Shown: in pieces, positions 15,229 through 21,833 of the stretch
Layout: each line of letters opens with the position of its first letter
How positions within the stretch are numbered: position 1 is the stretch's first letter
DNA from: CAYGEY01 sp964349065
Lineage (GTDB): Bacteria; Patescibacteriota; Gracilibacteria; 1-14-2-50-48-13
Assembly: GCA_964349065.1 (NCBI GenBank)
Contig: CAYGEY010000008.1
Location: 1 to 40,034, forward strand
Reading direction: 5' to 3'
DNA: 40,034 bases
Notes under the pieces: model-generated
Seen by the model: the letters and a program-made list of their open reading frames with translations, nothing else
Told to the model about the DNA's origin: nothing
Database searches by the model: none
Position numbers and translations under genes: made by a program

Positions 15229-15804
15229 ATGCTAAAAACCCTCTTCGGCTCCCGTGCCCGCATTAAACTTCTAAAAAAATTTCTCCTCCATCCAGAGAAA
15301 GAATTTTTTGTGCGTGAACTCTCGCGTGACATCGACGAACAAATCAACGGCGTACGACGAGAACTCGACAATCTCAAAAAAATCGGCCTAGTGAAATCCA
15401 AATCCAAGAATAGAAAAAAATTCTTTATGGCAAGTATTGAGCATATCTTCTACCCGGACCTCCGAAACTTATTACTCAAATCACTCTTCACCGGCAACGA
15501 CCTTACCGAATCTATCAAAGAACTCGGCAAAGTATCTCTCATTCTCCTCTCCGGCGTTTTCACGGATAACAAAGTCAGCAACGTCGATCTACTGGTGGTC
15601 GGGGATATCCCCAAAGAAACCTTCGAAGAATTCATCGACCTTTTATCCGACGGCAACAACCATATCCGCTACAGCCTCCTCTCCCAAGAAAACTTCGAAT
15701 ACCGCGTCAATTACCAAGATACCTTCGTCGTTTCCCTCCTCAAAGATCCAAAAAATAAGATTTCATACAACACTCTGAAAAAAATCACCAAAAACCTTGA
15801 TTAA
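15229..15804 (+). CDS. Winged-helix protein with degenerate nucleotidyltransferase-like domain
   Basis: A 191-residue protein from the ATG at 15229; a TTG nine bases upstream is also in frame. Residues 1-70 (RIKLLKKFLLHPEKEFFVRE, then VRRELDNLKKIGLV) form a typical winged helix-turn-helix. Residues of about 100-120, SGVFTDNKVSNVDLLVVGD, have the shape of the minimal nucleotidyltransferase motif GS...D-D-L-L-VVG, but the G-S is replaced and only one Asp is kept. It is probably not catalytic and may act as a transcription regulator or sensor. It lies upstream of rplS, separated by 62 bases. Its codons are GC-richer than the neighbouring DUF3800 gene. Confidence 0.8.
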   Translation: MLKTLFGSRARIKLLKKFLLHPEKEFFVRELSRDIDEQINGVRRELDNLKKIGLVKSKSKNRKKFFMASIEHIFYPDLRNLLLKSLFTGNDLTESIKELGKVSLILLSGVFTDNKVSNVDLLVVGDIPKETFEEFIDLLSDGNNHIRYSLLSQENFEYRVNYQDTFVVSLLKDPKNKISYNTLKKITKNLD

Positions 15805-15866
15805 AAGCTAAATCACAATATAGTGGGACCACTTGAATCCACACGTTATTTTTTTATTGCAAGAAA

Positions 15867-16523
15867 ATGTCACACACAATTGTACAAGAATATCAGAAGA
15901 AATTTGCCAAAGCGCAGTTCCCAGCTATCAAACCAGGGATGACCGTGAAGGTGACACAGAAATTTAAAGAAGGTGGAAAAGAACGTGTTCAAATTTTCCA
16001 AGGAGTAGTGATAAAGCTTCATGAGAAAACTTCTCTCAATGCAACTTTCACAGTTCGAAAAGTCGTTGGTGGAGTTGGAGTAGAAAAACTTTTCCCGGTG
16101 CATCTACCTACAATTGAAGTTGAAGTTCTGAGAGGAAGTCATGTTAGTCGTGCGAAACTATATTACTTACGAGATCGAGGTGGTAAATCAGCACGGCTCA
16201 AAGAGCGAAGCAAAGAGTTTGCTGATCTTATGGTCGATATCCCTTTGGCTGATATTATTGCCGCTGAAGTTGAGGCTAATCCCTATGTAGAGCCTGTGGC
16301 TGAGGAAGCAGTAACAACAGAAGCACCAACTGAAGCGAAAATTGAAGAGCCTAAGATGGAAGATGCAATTGAAGAACCAAAAACAGAAGATATGATCGAG
16401 GAGCCAAAGATGGAAGACGAAATTGCAGAGCATTCAGAAGTAGAAACTCCAGCGGAAGAAACTAAAGAAGAAGAAGTAGTAGAAACGGAAGAGAAGAAAG
16501 ACGAAGAAAAAGCAGCGGAATAA
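15867..16523 (+). CDS. rplS: Ribosomal protein bL19 with acidic C-terminal extension
   Basis: Residues 1-115 are a complete bL19, which sits at the 30S-50S interface: PAIKPGMTVKVTQKF, RVQIFQGVVIKL, TFTVRKVVGGVGVEKLFPVH, and KLYYLRDRGGKSARLKE at the end. The protein is 218 residues, about twice the usual length. The added 100 residues are strongly acidic, with three copies of a unit of about 12 residues built on EEPK(M/T)ED (around codons 160-186), then a Glu/Lys tail. No terminator or frameshift separates the two parts. The tail is likely disordered; its role is unknown. No Shine-Dalgarno sequence is seen before the ATG. Confidence 0.97.
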   Translation: MSHTIVQEYQKKFAKAQFPAIKPGMTVKVTQKFKEGGKERVQIFQGVVIKLHEKTSLNATFTVRKVVGGVGVEKLFPVHLPTIEVEVLRGSHVSRAKLYYLRDRGGKSARLKERSKEFADLMVDIPLADIIAAEVEANPYVEPVAEEAVTTEAPTEAKIEEPKMEDAIEEPKTEDMIEEPKMEDEIAEHSEVETPAEETKEEEVVETEEKKDEEKAAE

Positions 16524-16549
16524 TTCCTCAATACACATAATTTTCCAAA

Positions 16550-17632
16550 ATGTCATTCTCCTCCCTTGTCATAGTAGGAAATTTTGGAAGCACAAATATC
16601 GGCGACGAGGCTCTTTTAGAGTCTCTTTTGCTTTTAGTGAGAGATATTCCGGGGGGAAGTACTGCTCCTATCCATGTTTTATCGAGTGATCCAGCGGATA
16701 CTCTTGCGAGATACAATGCATATAACATCACAAGTAGCCCACTCTTCCCTTGCGGGTTTCGGACTATTCTCACAGCAACCATACCATTCATTCAAAACTT
16801 CTCAAAACTCCTCACGAGTTCCCATGTACTTTTTGGTGGAGGTGGACTGTATACTGACAAACATTCCATTTACCCGATGATCCTTTGGGGAACACAACAT
16901 TTTTTCCTATGCACTATTCTTCGAAAAAAAGTTATGATTATCGGGCAATCGTTTCACACACCCAGAACTGCTCTAGGAAAATTTATTTTGAAATATATTC
17001 TCAAATCCTCAGAACAAATTCTCGTACGAGATGAAGGATCAAAAGAATCAATAGCCTCTCTCACAACAAAATCAATCGAAGTACTCCCCGATCTCGCTTT
17101 CCTATTACCGAGAGTTACTTCGCAAAAGAAAGAAGGAATAAATATTGCCCTATCTTTAAGACCGGATCAATTCACAACACCATTCTTTCTTCGAAGTATT
17201 TGTGAATCACTCAAAAACATTGGGGCTACGCACGTTGATCTGGTTCCGATGCAGTACATTAAAGAAGAGGACATGAGTATTCTTAAAAGTTTTGGGGAGC
17301 AGTATTTAACTCCAGCAAATATAGTTTGGACACTAACTAAACCAAAGAATTATCAAGACGTGATGCAGATCATTTCACAAAACTCATTTTCTCTTGGGAT
17401 GAGACTTCATTTTTGTATTTTCTCAGTTTTAGCGAATACACCTGTACTTCCGCTTTCATATAGTGCAAAGGTGTCGGGGGTGTTTGAGAAAATGAATATT
17501 CCAACGGTCTCGATGGAGAATATCAATACAACTAATCTCACAGCATCTCTGCAAAATTTAAAGCTCCCTTCCACGATAGACAACAAGAGGAATCAATACC
17601 TCATGGTAATCTCTGATTTTCTTACAAAATAA
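16550..17632 (+). CDS. Polysaccharide pyruvyl transferase, CsaB-like
   Basis: A 360-residue protein. VIVGNFGSTNIGDEALL at the N-terminus and HVLFGGGGLYTDKHS are the paired glycine-rich motifs of the polysaccharide pyruvyl transferase family, which moves a pyruvate ketal from phosphoenolpyruvate to a cell-wall sugar. MRLHFCIFSVLANTPVLPLSY is the C-terminal signature with the catalytic-type R-x-H. In S-layer bacteria, CsaB pyruvylates the wall polymer that anchors SLH-domain proteins; here the substrate is not known. Three small membrane genes follow on the same strand, the first after two bases. Confidence 0.9.
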   Translation: MSFSSLVIVGNFGSTNIGDEALLESLLLLVRDIPGGSTAPIHVLSSDPADTLARYNAYNITSSPLFPCGFRTILTATIPFIQNFSKLLTSSHVLFGGGGLYTDKHSIYPMILWGTQHFFLCTILRKKVMIIGQSFHTPRTALGKFILKYILKSSEQILVRDEGSKESIASLTTKSIEVLPDLAFLLPRVTSQKKEGINIALSLRPDQFTTPFFLRSICESLKNIGATHVDLVPMQYIKEEDMSILKSFGEQYLTPANIVWTLTKPKNYQDVMQIISQNSFSLGMRLHFCIFSVLANTPVLPLSYSAKVSGVFEKMNIPTVSMENINTTNLTASLQNLKLPSTIDNKRNQYLMVISDFLTK

Positions 17633-17634
17633 TT

Positions 17635-18039
17635 ATGACACTACGTACAAAGTATATTTGGCTTGTAAACACTCTTGGGGTAATAACTTTAATATATGGA
17701 TTTATTATTTTTATCTTAACAGTATTAATTGGTGAAATTACCATATATAACTCAATACCAAATTACATATTCTATCTCCTTTCATTAGGAGGTGTTCTAG
17801 GAATAATAGGATTATGGATACTACTTTTGGTCGAGAAATTTTCAAGAAAACTAAAAATATTTACAACATTTCTGCTTTGTATCGGGATTTTTTCTGCACT
17901 AAAAGTCGCTAATTTCTCTATTACTAACTTTGGTATTTCTTTTTATTATTTCCCAATATCACTAGCTCTTAGTGTAGGTCTGCCAATTCTTGTGGTGGTA
18001 ACAATATTCGCAATGTATATTAAAATGTACAAAAAATAA
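17635..18039 (+). CDS. Four-helix membrane protein, tandem copy 1
   Basis: A 134-residue protein with four hydrophobic helices. It shares its pattern with the next gene: TLIYGF near helix 1, LSLGGVLGIIGLWILLL in the middle, a basic amphipathic segment, S-A-L, GLPILVVVTIFAMYIKMYKK at the end. The identity between the copies is clear at the ends and in the glycine motif. No known family was recognised. The ATG lies two bases after the csaB-like stop codon, so translation is probably coupled. Confidence 0.85.
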   Translation: MTLRTKYIWLVNTLGVITLIYGFIIFILTVLIGEITIYNSIPNYIFYLLSLGGVLGIIGLWILLLVEKFSRKLKIFTTFLLCIGIFSALKVANFSITNFGISFYYFPISLALSVGLPILVVVTIFAMYIKMYKK

Positions 18040-18062
18040 TATCACATCTTAACCTTTTTTTT

Positions 18063-18452
18063 ATGAAACAACGTACTAAAGACATCTTACTAGGTGCTGG
18101 ACTTGGAATAGTAACACTCTACTATGGATTTACAATCTATGGTCTTTTGATTTCAGCAGGCATATATCATGTGTATGCAAACTACTTGTTCTTGTACCTC
18201 TCCATTGGAGGAATATTGGGAATAGTTGGATTGTGGATGCTACTGCTAAAGGAAAAAATTCATGGGATTTTCAAGTTCTTCACAATAATACTATTAAGTA
18301 TTGGCATAATATCTGCCCTCACGGTATCATTCTTGTCTGTGGAATATATAAAATATCTTGGTCTATACTTCATAGCATCATTATGTATAGGCCTGCCAAT
18401 TCTTACTGCCATTACTGTATTCGGCATGTACTTCAAAATGTACAAAAAATAA
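18063..18452 (+). CDS. Four-helix membrane protein, tandem copy 2
   Basis: A 129-residue paralogue of the preceding gene, with the same four helices, LSIGGILGIVGLWMLLLKEK and the ending GLPILTAITVFGMYFKMYKK. The two copies are 23 bases apart, so this is a local tandem duplication that has since diverged. Function unknown. Confidence 0.85.
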   Translation: MKQRTKDILLGAGLGIVTLYYGFTIYGLLISAGIYHVYANYLFLYLSIGGILGIVGLWMLLLKEKIHGIFKFFTIILLSIGIISALTVSFLSVEYIKYLGLYFIASLCIGLPILTAITVFGMYFKMYKK

Positions 18453-18468
18453 TATCACTTCATAACTC

Positions 18469-18849
18469 TTGATATTGAAATCAAAAATCACCTTTAACAA
18501 GAACTATGCAATTTTAGCTATACTTCTTCTTATACTGGAAATAGCTATTGCCCTCTTTGTACGAGACTCGCTTATTCGCCCTTATGTTGGAGATGTGCTT
18601 GTCGTGATATTTCTCTACTGCCTATTAAAGACATTTCTAAAAATCTCTACAAATGTTGCATTATCATTCGCACTAACTTTCGCTTTTATAGTTGAAGGCT
18701 TACAACTCTTGAACATCACCACAATTTTTGATATATCAAACCCTGTGTTCCGAATAATTCTTGGAAGCCACTTTGAAATACAAGACCTGTTAGCTTATTG
18801 TCTTGGGGCGGTATTGATTATAACAACTGAACACTTCCTTACCAACTAA
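18469..18849 (+). CDS. DUF2809-like membrane protein
   Basis: A 126-residue protein, using a TTG start at 18469 because no ATG is available in the N-terminal region (TTG at 18475 is an alternative). It has about four hydrophobic segments. LIRPYVGDVLVVIFLYCLLK and the ending EIQDLLAYCLGAVL match the DUF2809 pattern, with the R-P-Y-x-G-D and D-L-x-A-Y-x-x-G motifs. The function of the family is unknown. It is the last gene of the csaB-like unit. Its last 11 bases overlap the end of the convergent rnc gene. Confidence 0.75.
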   Translation: MILKSKITFNKNYAILAILLLILEIAIALFVRDSLIRPYVGDVLVVIFLYCLLKTFLKISTNVALSFALTFAFIVEGLQLLNITTIFDISNPVFRIILGSHFEIQDLLAYCLGAVLIITTEHFLTN

Positions 18850-19540
18850 GTTTTTCAAGAGCATCCCCAGCCGCAACTTCCTCCGCCTTCCGCTTCGATG
18901 ACCCCTTCCCGGACCCTTTCACCTCACCACTAAAATACACCCCAACTTCAAACACCTTCTGATGATCCGGCCCGGATTCATCTAGCACTTCATAATACGG
19001 CGTCACTCCAAGCTTCTCCTGAGCCAACTCTTGCAAATGTGACTTACTATCAATATACTTCCCCTCCGACAAAATACTCTCTGTATGGATGAGTATGTTC
19101 TCTTCAATAATCCGCTTTGCCGCCGCATACCCTTGCTCCAAATACACCGCCCCAATCAACGCCTCCGTTGTATTCGCCAAAATATAATCCTTCTTATTTC
19201 CACCTTGCAACGTCTCTCCTTTACTAAAAAGTAAATAATCACCCAAATTCAAATTCTTCGCCACAAACGCCAAATGCTCCCTTTTCACCAACGCACTCCG
19301 AAGCGCCGTCAATTCCCCTTCTTCCTTATCCGGAAATACAGAAAACAAATGTTCCGTCACAGCTAATTCAAGAACCGCATCTCCCAAAAACTCCAGTCTC
19401 TCATTGGAATCAACTGGCACACCCTTGTGTTCATTGAGATATGACCGATGAATAAACACCTTCGAAGCAAGTGCCTTACTCTTAAACGTCAATCCAAGCA
19501 GTTTTTCCAATGCCGATACATTGATGATTGGTAATTCCAT
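18839..19540 (-). CDS. rnc: Ribonuclease III
   Basis: A 233-residue protein, a normal length for the enzyme that cuts double-stranded RNA in rRNA processing and mRNA turnover. The signature N46-ERLEFLGDAVL is complete, with the catalytic Glu and Asp, and the second acidic motif is in NTTEALIGAVYLEQG. Residues of about 160-233 form a double-stranded-RNA-binding domain ending GKGSSKRKAEEVAA. Its ATG shares one base with the nusB stop (TAATG), so the two are translationally coupled. Both act on rRNA transcripts, which fits their pairing. Confidence 0.97.
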   Translation of the reverse strand: MELPIINVSALEKLLGLTFKSKALASKVFIHRSYLNEHKGVPVDSNERLEFLGDAVLELAVTEHLFSVFPDKEEGELTALRSALVKREHLAFVAKNLNLGDYLLFSKGETLQGGNKKDYILANTTEALIGAVYLEQGYAAAKRIIEENILIHTESILSEGKYIDSKSHLQELAQEKLGVTPYYEVLDESGPDHQKVFEVGVYFSGEVKGSGKGSSKRKAEEVAAGDALEKLSW

Positions 19541-19956
19541 TATTTTTTAGATTTCATTAAAGAATGTAAAACTCCGTTCACAAATTTAAAAGACGCCTCA
19601 TCTCCAAACTTCTTCGCAAGCTCAATAGACTCATTAATAGCCACCACATCCGGGATATCCGTATTGTACATGATTTCATACACACCAATACAAAGTATCG
19701 CACGATCAATCATCGATATTTTATCAAACGGCCAGTCCGGTGCAAATTTTTCGATCGTCTTAATAATCTTTTTCAGATTCTTCTCTATTCCTTCCAAAAT
19801 ATTTTTACTAAACTCCAGATCTTTCTCATCATTCTCAAAAAAAATTAAACAGTAGTTACCAAAAAGCTCCATCAACTTTTTCTTCCGTGACGAAAAAAGC
19901 CAGGCAAACATTGTTTGCAATGCAAACTCCCTGGCTAGGTGTCGACTTATTTTCAT
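19540..19956 (-). CDS. nusB: Transcription antitermination factor NusB
   Basis: A 138-residue all-helical protein with the typical opening SRHLAREFALQTMFAW and the central LCIGVYEIMYNTDIPDVVAINESIELAKKFGDEASFKFVNGVL. NusB binds boxA RNA with NusE and supports rRNA antitermination. The length and motif order are normal. It lies directly before rnc with a one-base overlap. L32 and L28 are upstream on the same strand, 48 bases away. Confidence 0.95.
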   Translation of the reverse strand: MKISRHLAREFALQTMFAWLFSSRKKKLMELFGNYCLIFFENDEKDLEFSKNILEGIEKNLKKIIKTIEKFAPDWPFDKISMIDRAILCIGVYEIMYNTDIPDVVAINESIELAKKFGDEASFKFVNGVLHSLMKSKK

Positions 19957-20004
19957 TATGTAGAAAGATCAAATTGGGGAGGGCCAAAGCGTACTATTTC
20001 AAAA

Positions 20005-20238
20005 CTACGCTTCAATTTTTGTTACTTTTCTCTGTGCTTTAACAGTCATATCAATAACCATTCGGCCATTATAATACCCACACTTCATACATGCATAGTG
20101 CATTTTCTTCTTTTCACCACACTGCGTACAAACGATCAAATGTAGACCATTCTCGAGTTTATTTCTCCTTTTGGTAACGTACGAGGCGAACCGTCTCCCT
20201 GTTCGCGCCTTCGACGTCTTTTTCTTTGGTACTGCCAT
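20005..20238 (-). CDS. rpmF: Ribosomal protein bL32
   Basis: A 77-residue large-subunit protein. It begins AVPKKKTSKARTGRR and has a zinc ribbon built from CTQCGEKK and ACMKCGYY (two CxxC pairs). The tail (MVIDMTVKAQRKVTKIEA) is slightly longer than in E. coli. It lies 11 bases after rpmB in a leftward unit rpmB-rpmF-nusB-rnc. Confidence 0.96.
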   Translation of the reverse strand: MAVPKKKTSKARTGRRFASYVTKRRNKLENGLHLIVCTQCGEKKKMHYACMKCGYYNGRMVIDMTVKAQRKVTKIEA

Positions 20239-20249
20239 GTTTCAAAAAA

Positions 20250-20489
20250 TTAAAGTGTGATAGTTGTTGAGTGTCCGTATCTTTTCAAAGTTGAAAGAAC
20301 ACCGTATTTATAGATTGTTTTAATAGCTCGTGTTGAAACTCGAAGTCGGATCCATACCTTCTGTTCAGGTATAAAAAACCACTTCCAAGAGAGGTTCACA
20401 TTCTGGTGAAAACTCTTCTTTCGATTAGAGTGACTTACCTTGTTTGCAAGGTTGTAGCGCTTCCCTGTAATTTCACATGTTCGTGCCAT
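20250..20489 (-). CDS. rpmB: Ribosomal protein bL28
   Basis: A 79-residue large-subunit protein with the standard start ARTCEITGKRYNLANKVSHS, then RKKSFHQNVN and the basic RLRVSTRAIKTIYKYG segment. The Cys-containing N-terminus has C4 but no second CxxC pair, so it is the zinc-free form. It is the first gene of the rpmB-rpmF-nusB-rnc unit. No Shine-Dalgarno sequence precedes the ATG. Confidence 0.95.
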   Translation of the reverse strand: MARTCEITGKRYNLANKVSHSNRKKSFHQNVNLSWKWFFIPEQKVWIRLRVSTRAIKTIYKYGVLSTLKRYGHSTTITL

Positions 20490-20563
20490 GGCTCAAAACT
20501 TATGGATTTGTGCAGACAAAATACTTATAACAAGGGGTTTGGTCAACAGAAAATTGGATTTTC

Positions 20564-21826
20564 TCACATCAACTCCAACCTCACCGCCTCATTCGCCCAC
20601 ACACCCAACTTCCCACCTCCAAACTGACTCATACTCTCCACCTGCTTCTGTACATCACTTTTCTTGGTCGACCATCCCTCCACTGTATCCGCCATCTCCA
20701 GTGTGTACATCACCTTATTCCGCTCCACCTCAGATAACTTCCCCACTATCGACTGCATTGCCATAGCATCCCGTTCCCGTGTGTACCCATCAATTTTCAT
20801 ATACTTATTCCACGCAACTCCGCCATACGTCTGCACACACAGCTTATCCAAATACGGCAAAATCTTCACATAATCCACACCACTTTTTTTCGCATCTTCA
20901 TAATTCCTCCCCATCACATCAAACGACCAAATCTCTGCATGAAGCTTTTCTCGAATCCCTTCTGATAAAATCTGATAAAACAACTCCCATGCCTCTTCAC
21001 TAAACCGAAACCCTCCCACATCCCTCGGAGTCAAAAAGTTCCGAAATCCCATCAGCCCATCTCCTAAAAAAAGTCCGTCAAATCCGAAATTCTTTGATAA
21101 ATGCTGAAACTGATGCACCACATAACCGGCAAACGTTGAAACGATTCCTTTATTATTAACAATACTCAATGGGTTGAGGTCATCACTCCCGGGGATCGCC
21201 GGACACAGATTCTCCCGATTGGCCTGAATAAACGGATTGTACGCATTATCATCAATATGCCCCCAAAAACCAATCAATACCTTTATCTCACTTTTGTGAA
21301 ACAAATCCACAAGTCGACGGAAATCATCCTCCATCCAAGGCAAAATATCAGCATCAAAATCACATTTATGTCGATCAAGCGGGATTACCTGATTCATTTT
21401 AGACTTTTTATAATTCAAGAAAAACAAAGGATTTCGATCTTCCATAATCACGACATGATCGATGCCGGATGATTTCAAATGATCAAAACTCAGCTTATCC
21501 TGCCGAAGTTTCATCATGGGAATTGCCGCGAGGTCTATCATCGGAACAAACGGCGACTCCATTGCTCCATCTATTTTTAAATCATTCAAACTATGAAACC
21601 TATGATATTTTTTCCAAAATAATGCACTCTCTTTTGTAGTTCGAATGAGCTCCCTTCCTTTGTACTTCGCCATCGAATACGCAAATTTCCGAAGTCCCTT
21701 TTGTGACTTCCCAAGAAGCAGATCCAGAGCCGGAGCATCTGAATATTTGAGTTTACATTTCGAAAAAATAAACTCATTCACATCAGAAAACACTTTGTAG
21801 ATTTGATCAGGAGAAGGTAATGACAT
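20564..21826 (-). CDS. TIM-barrel glycosidase-like protein, unknown
   Basis: A 420-residue protein with no signal peptide or membrane segment. Beta-strand-like pieces with acids at their ends follow barrel order: GIDHVVIMEDRN, IKVLIGFWGHIDDNAY, FGFDGLFLGDGLMGF, HAEIWSFDVMGRN, KLCVQTYGGVAW, and VMYTLEMADTVEGW. This layout is common in (beta/alpha)8 glycoside hydrolase-like proteins, with the Asp after GFDGLFLG and the Glu in YTLEM as possible catalytic acids. I cannot assign a family. It starts eight bases after the valS stop and runs on the same strand, so it is likely co-transcribed with valS. It ends with TGA. Confidence 0.72.
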   Translation of the reverse strand: MSLPSPDQIYKVFSDVNEFIFSKCKLKYSDAPALDLLLGKSQKGLRKFAYSMAKYKGRELIRTTKESALFWKKYHRFHSLNDLKIDGAMESPFVPMIDLAAIPMMKLRQDKLSFDHLKSSGIDHVVIMEDRNPLFFLNYKKSKMNQVIPLDRHKCDFDADILPWMEDDFRRLVDLFHKSEIKVLIGFWGHIDDNAYNPFIQANRENLCPAIPGSDDLNPLSIVNNKGIVSTFAGYVVHQFQHLSKNFGFDGLFLGDGLMGFRNFLTPRDVGGFRFSEEAWELFYQILSEGIREKLHAEIWSFDVMGRNYEDAKKSGVDYVKILPYLDKLCVQTYGGVAWNKYMKIDGYTRERDAMAMQSIVGKLSEVERNKVMYTLEMADTVEGWSTKKSDVQKQVESMSQFGGGKLGVWANEAVRLELM

Positions 21827-21833
21827 ATACTTT

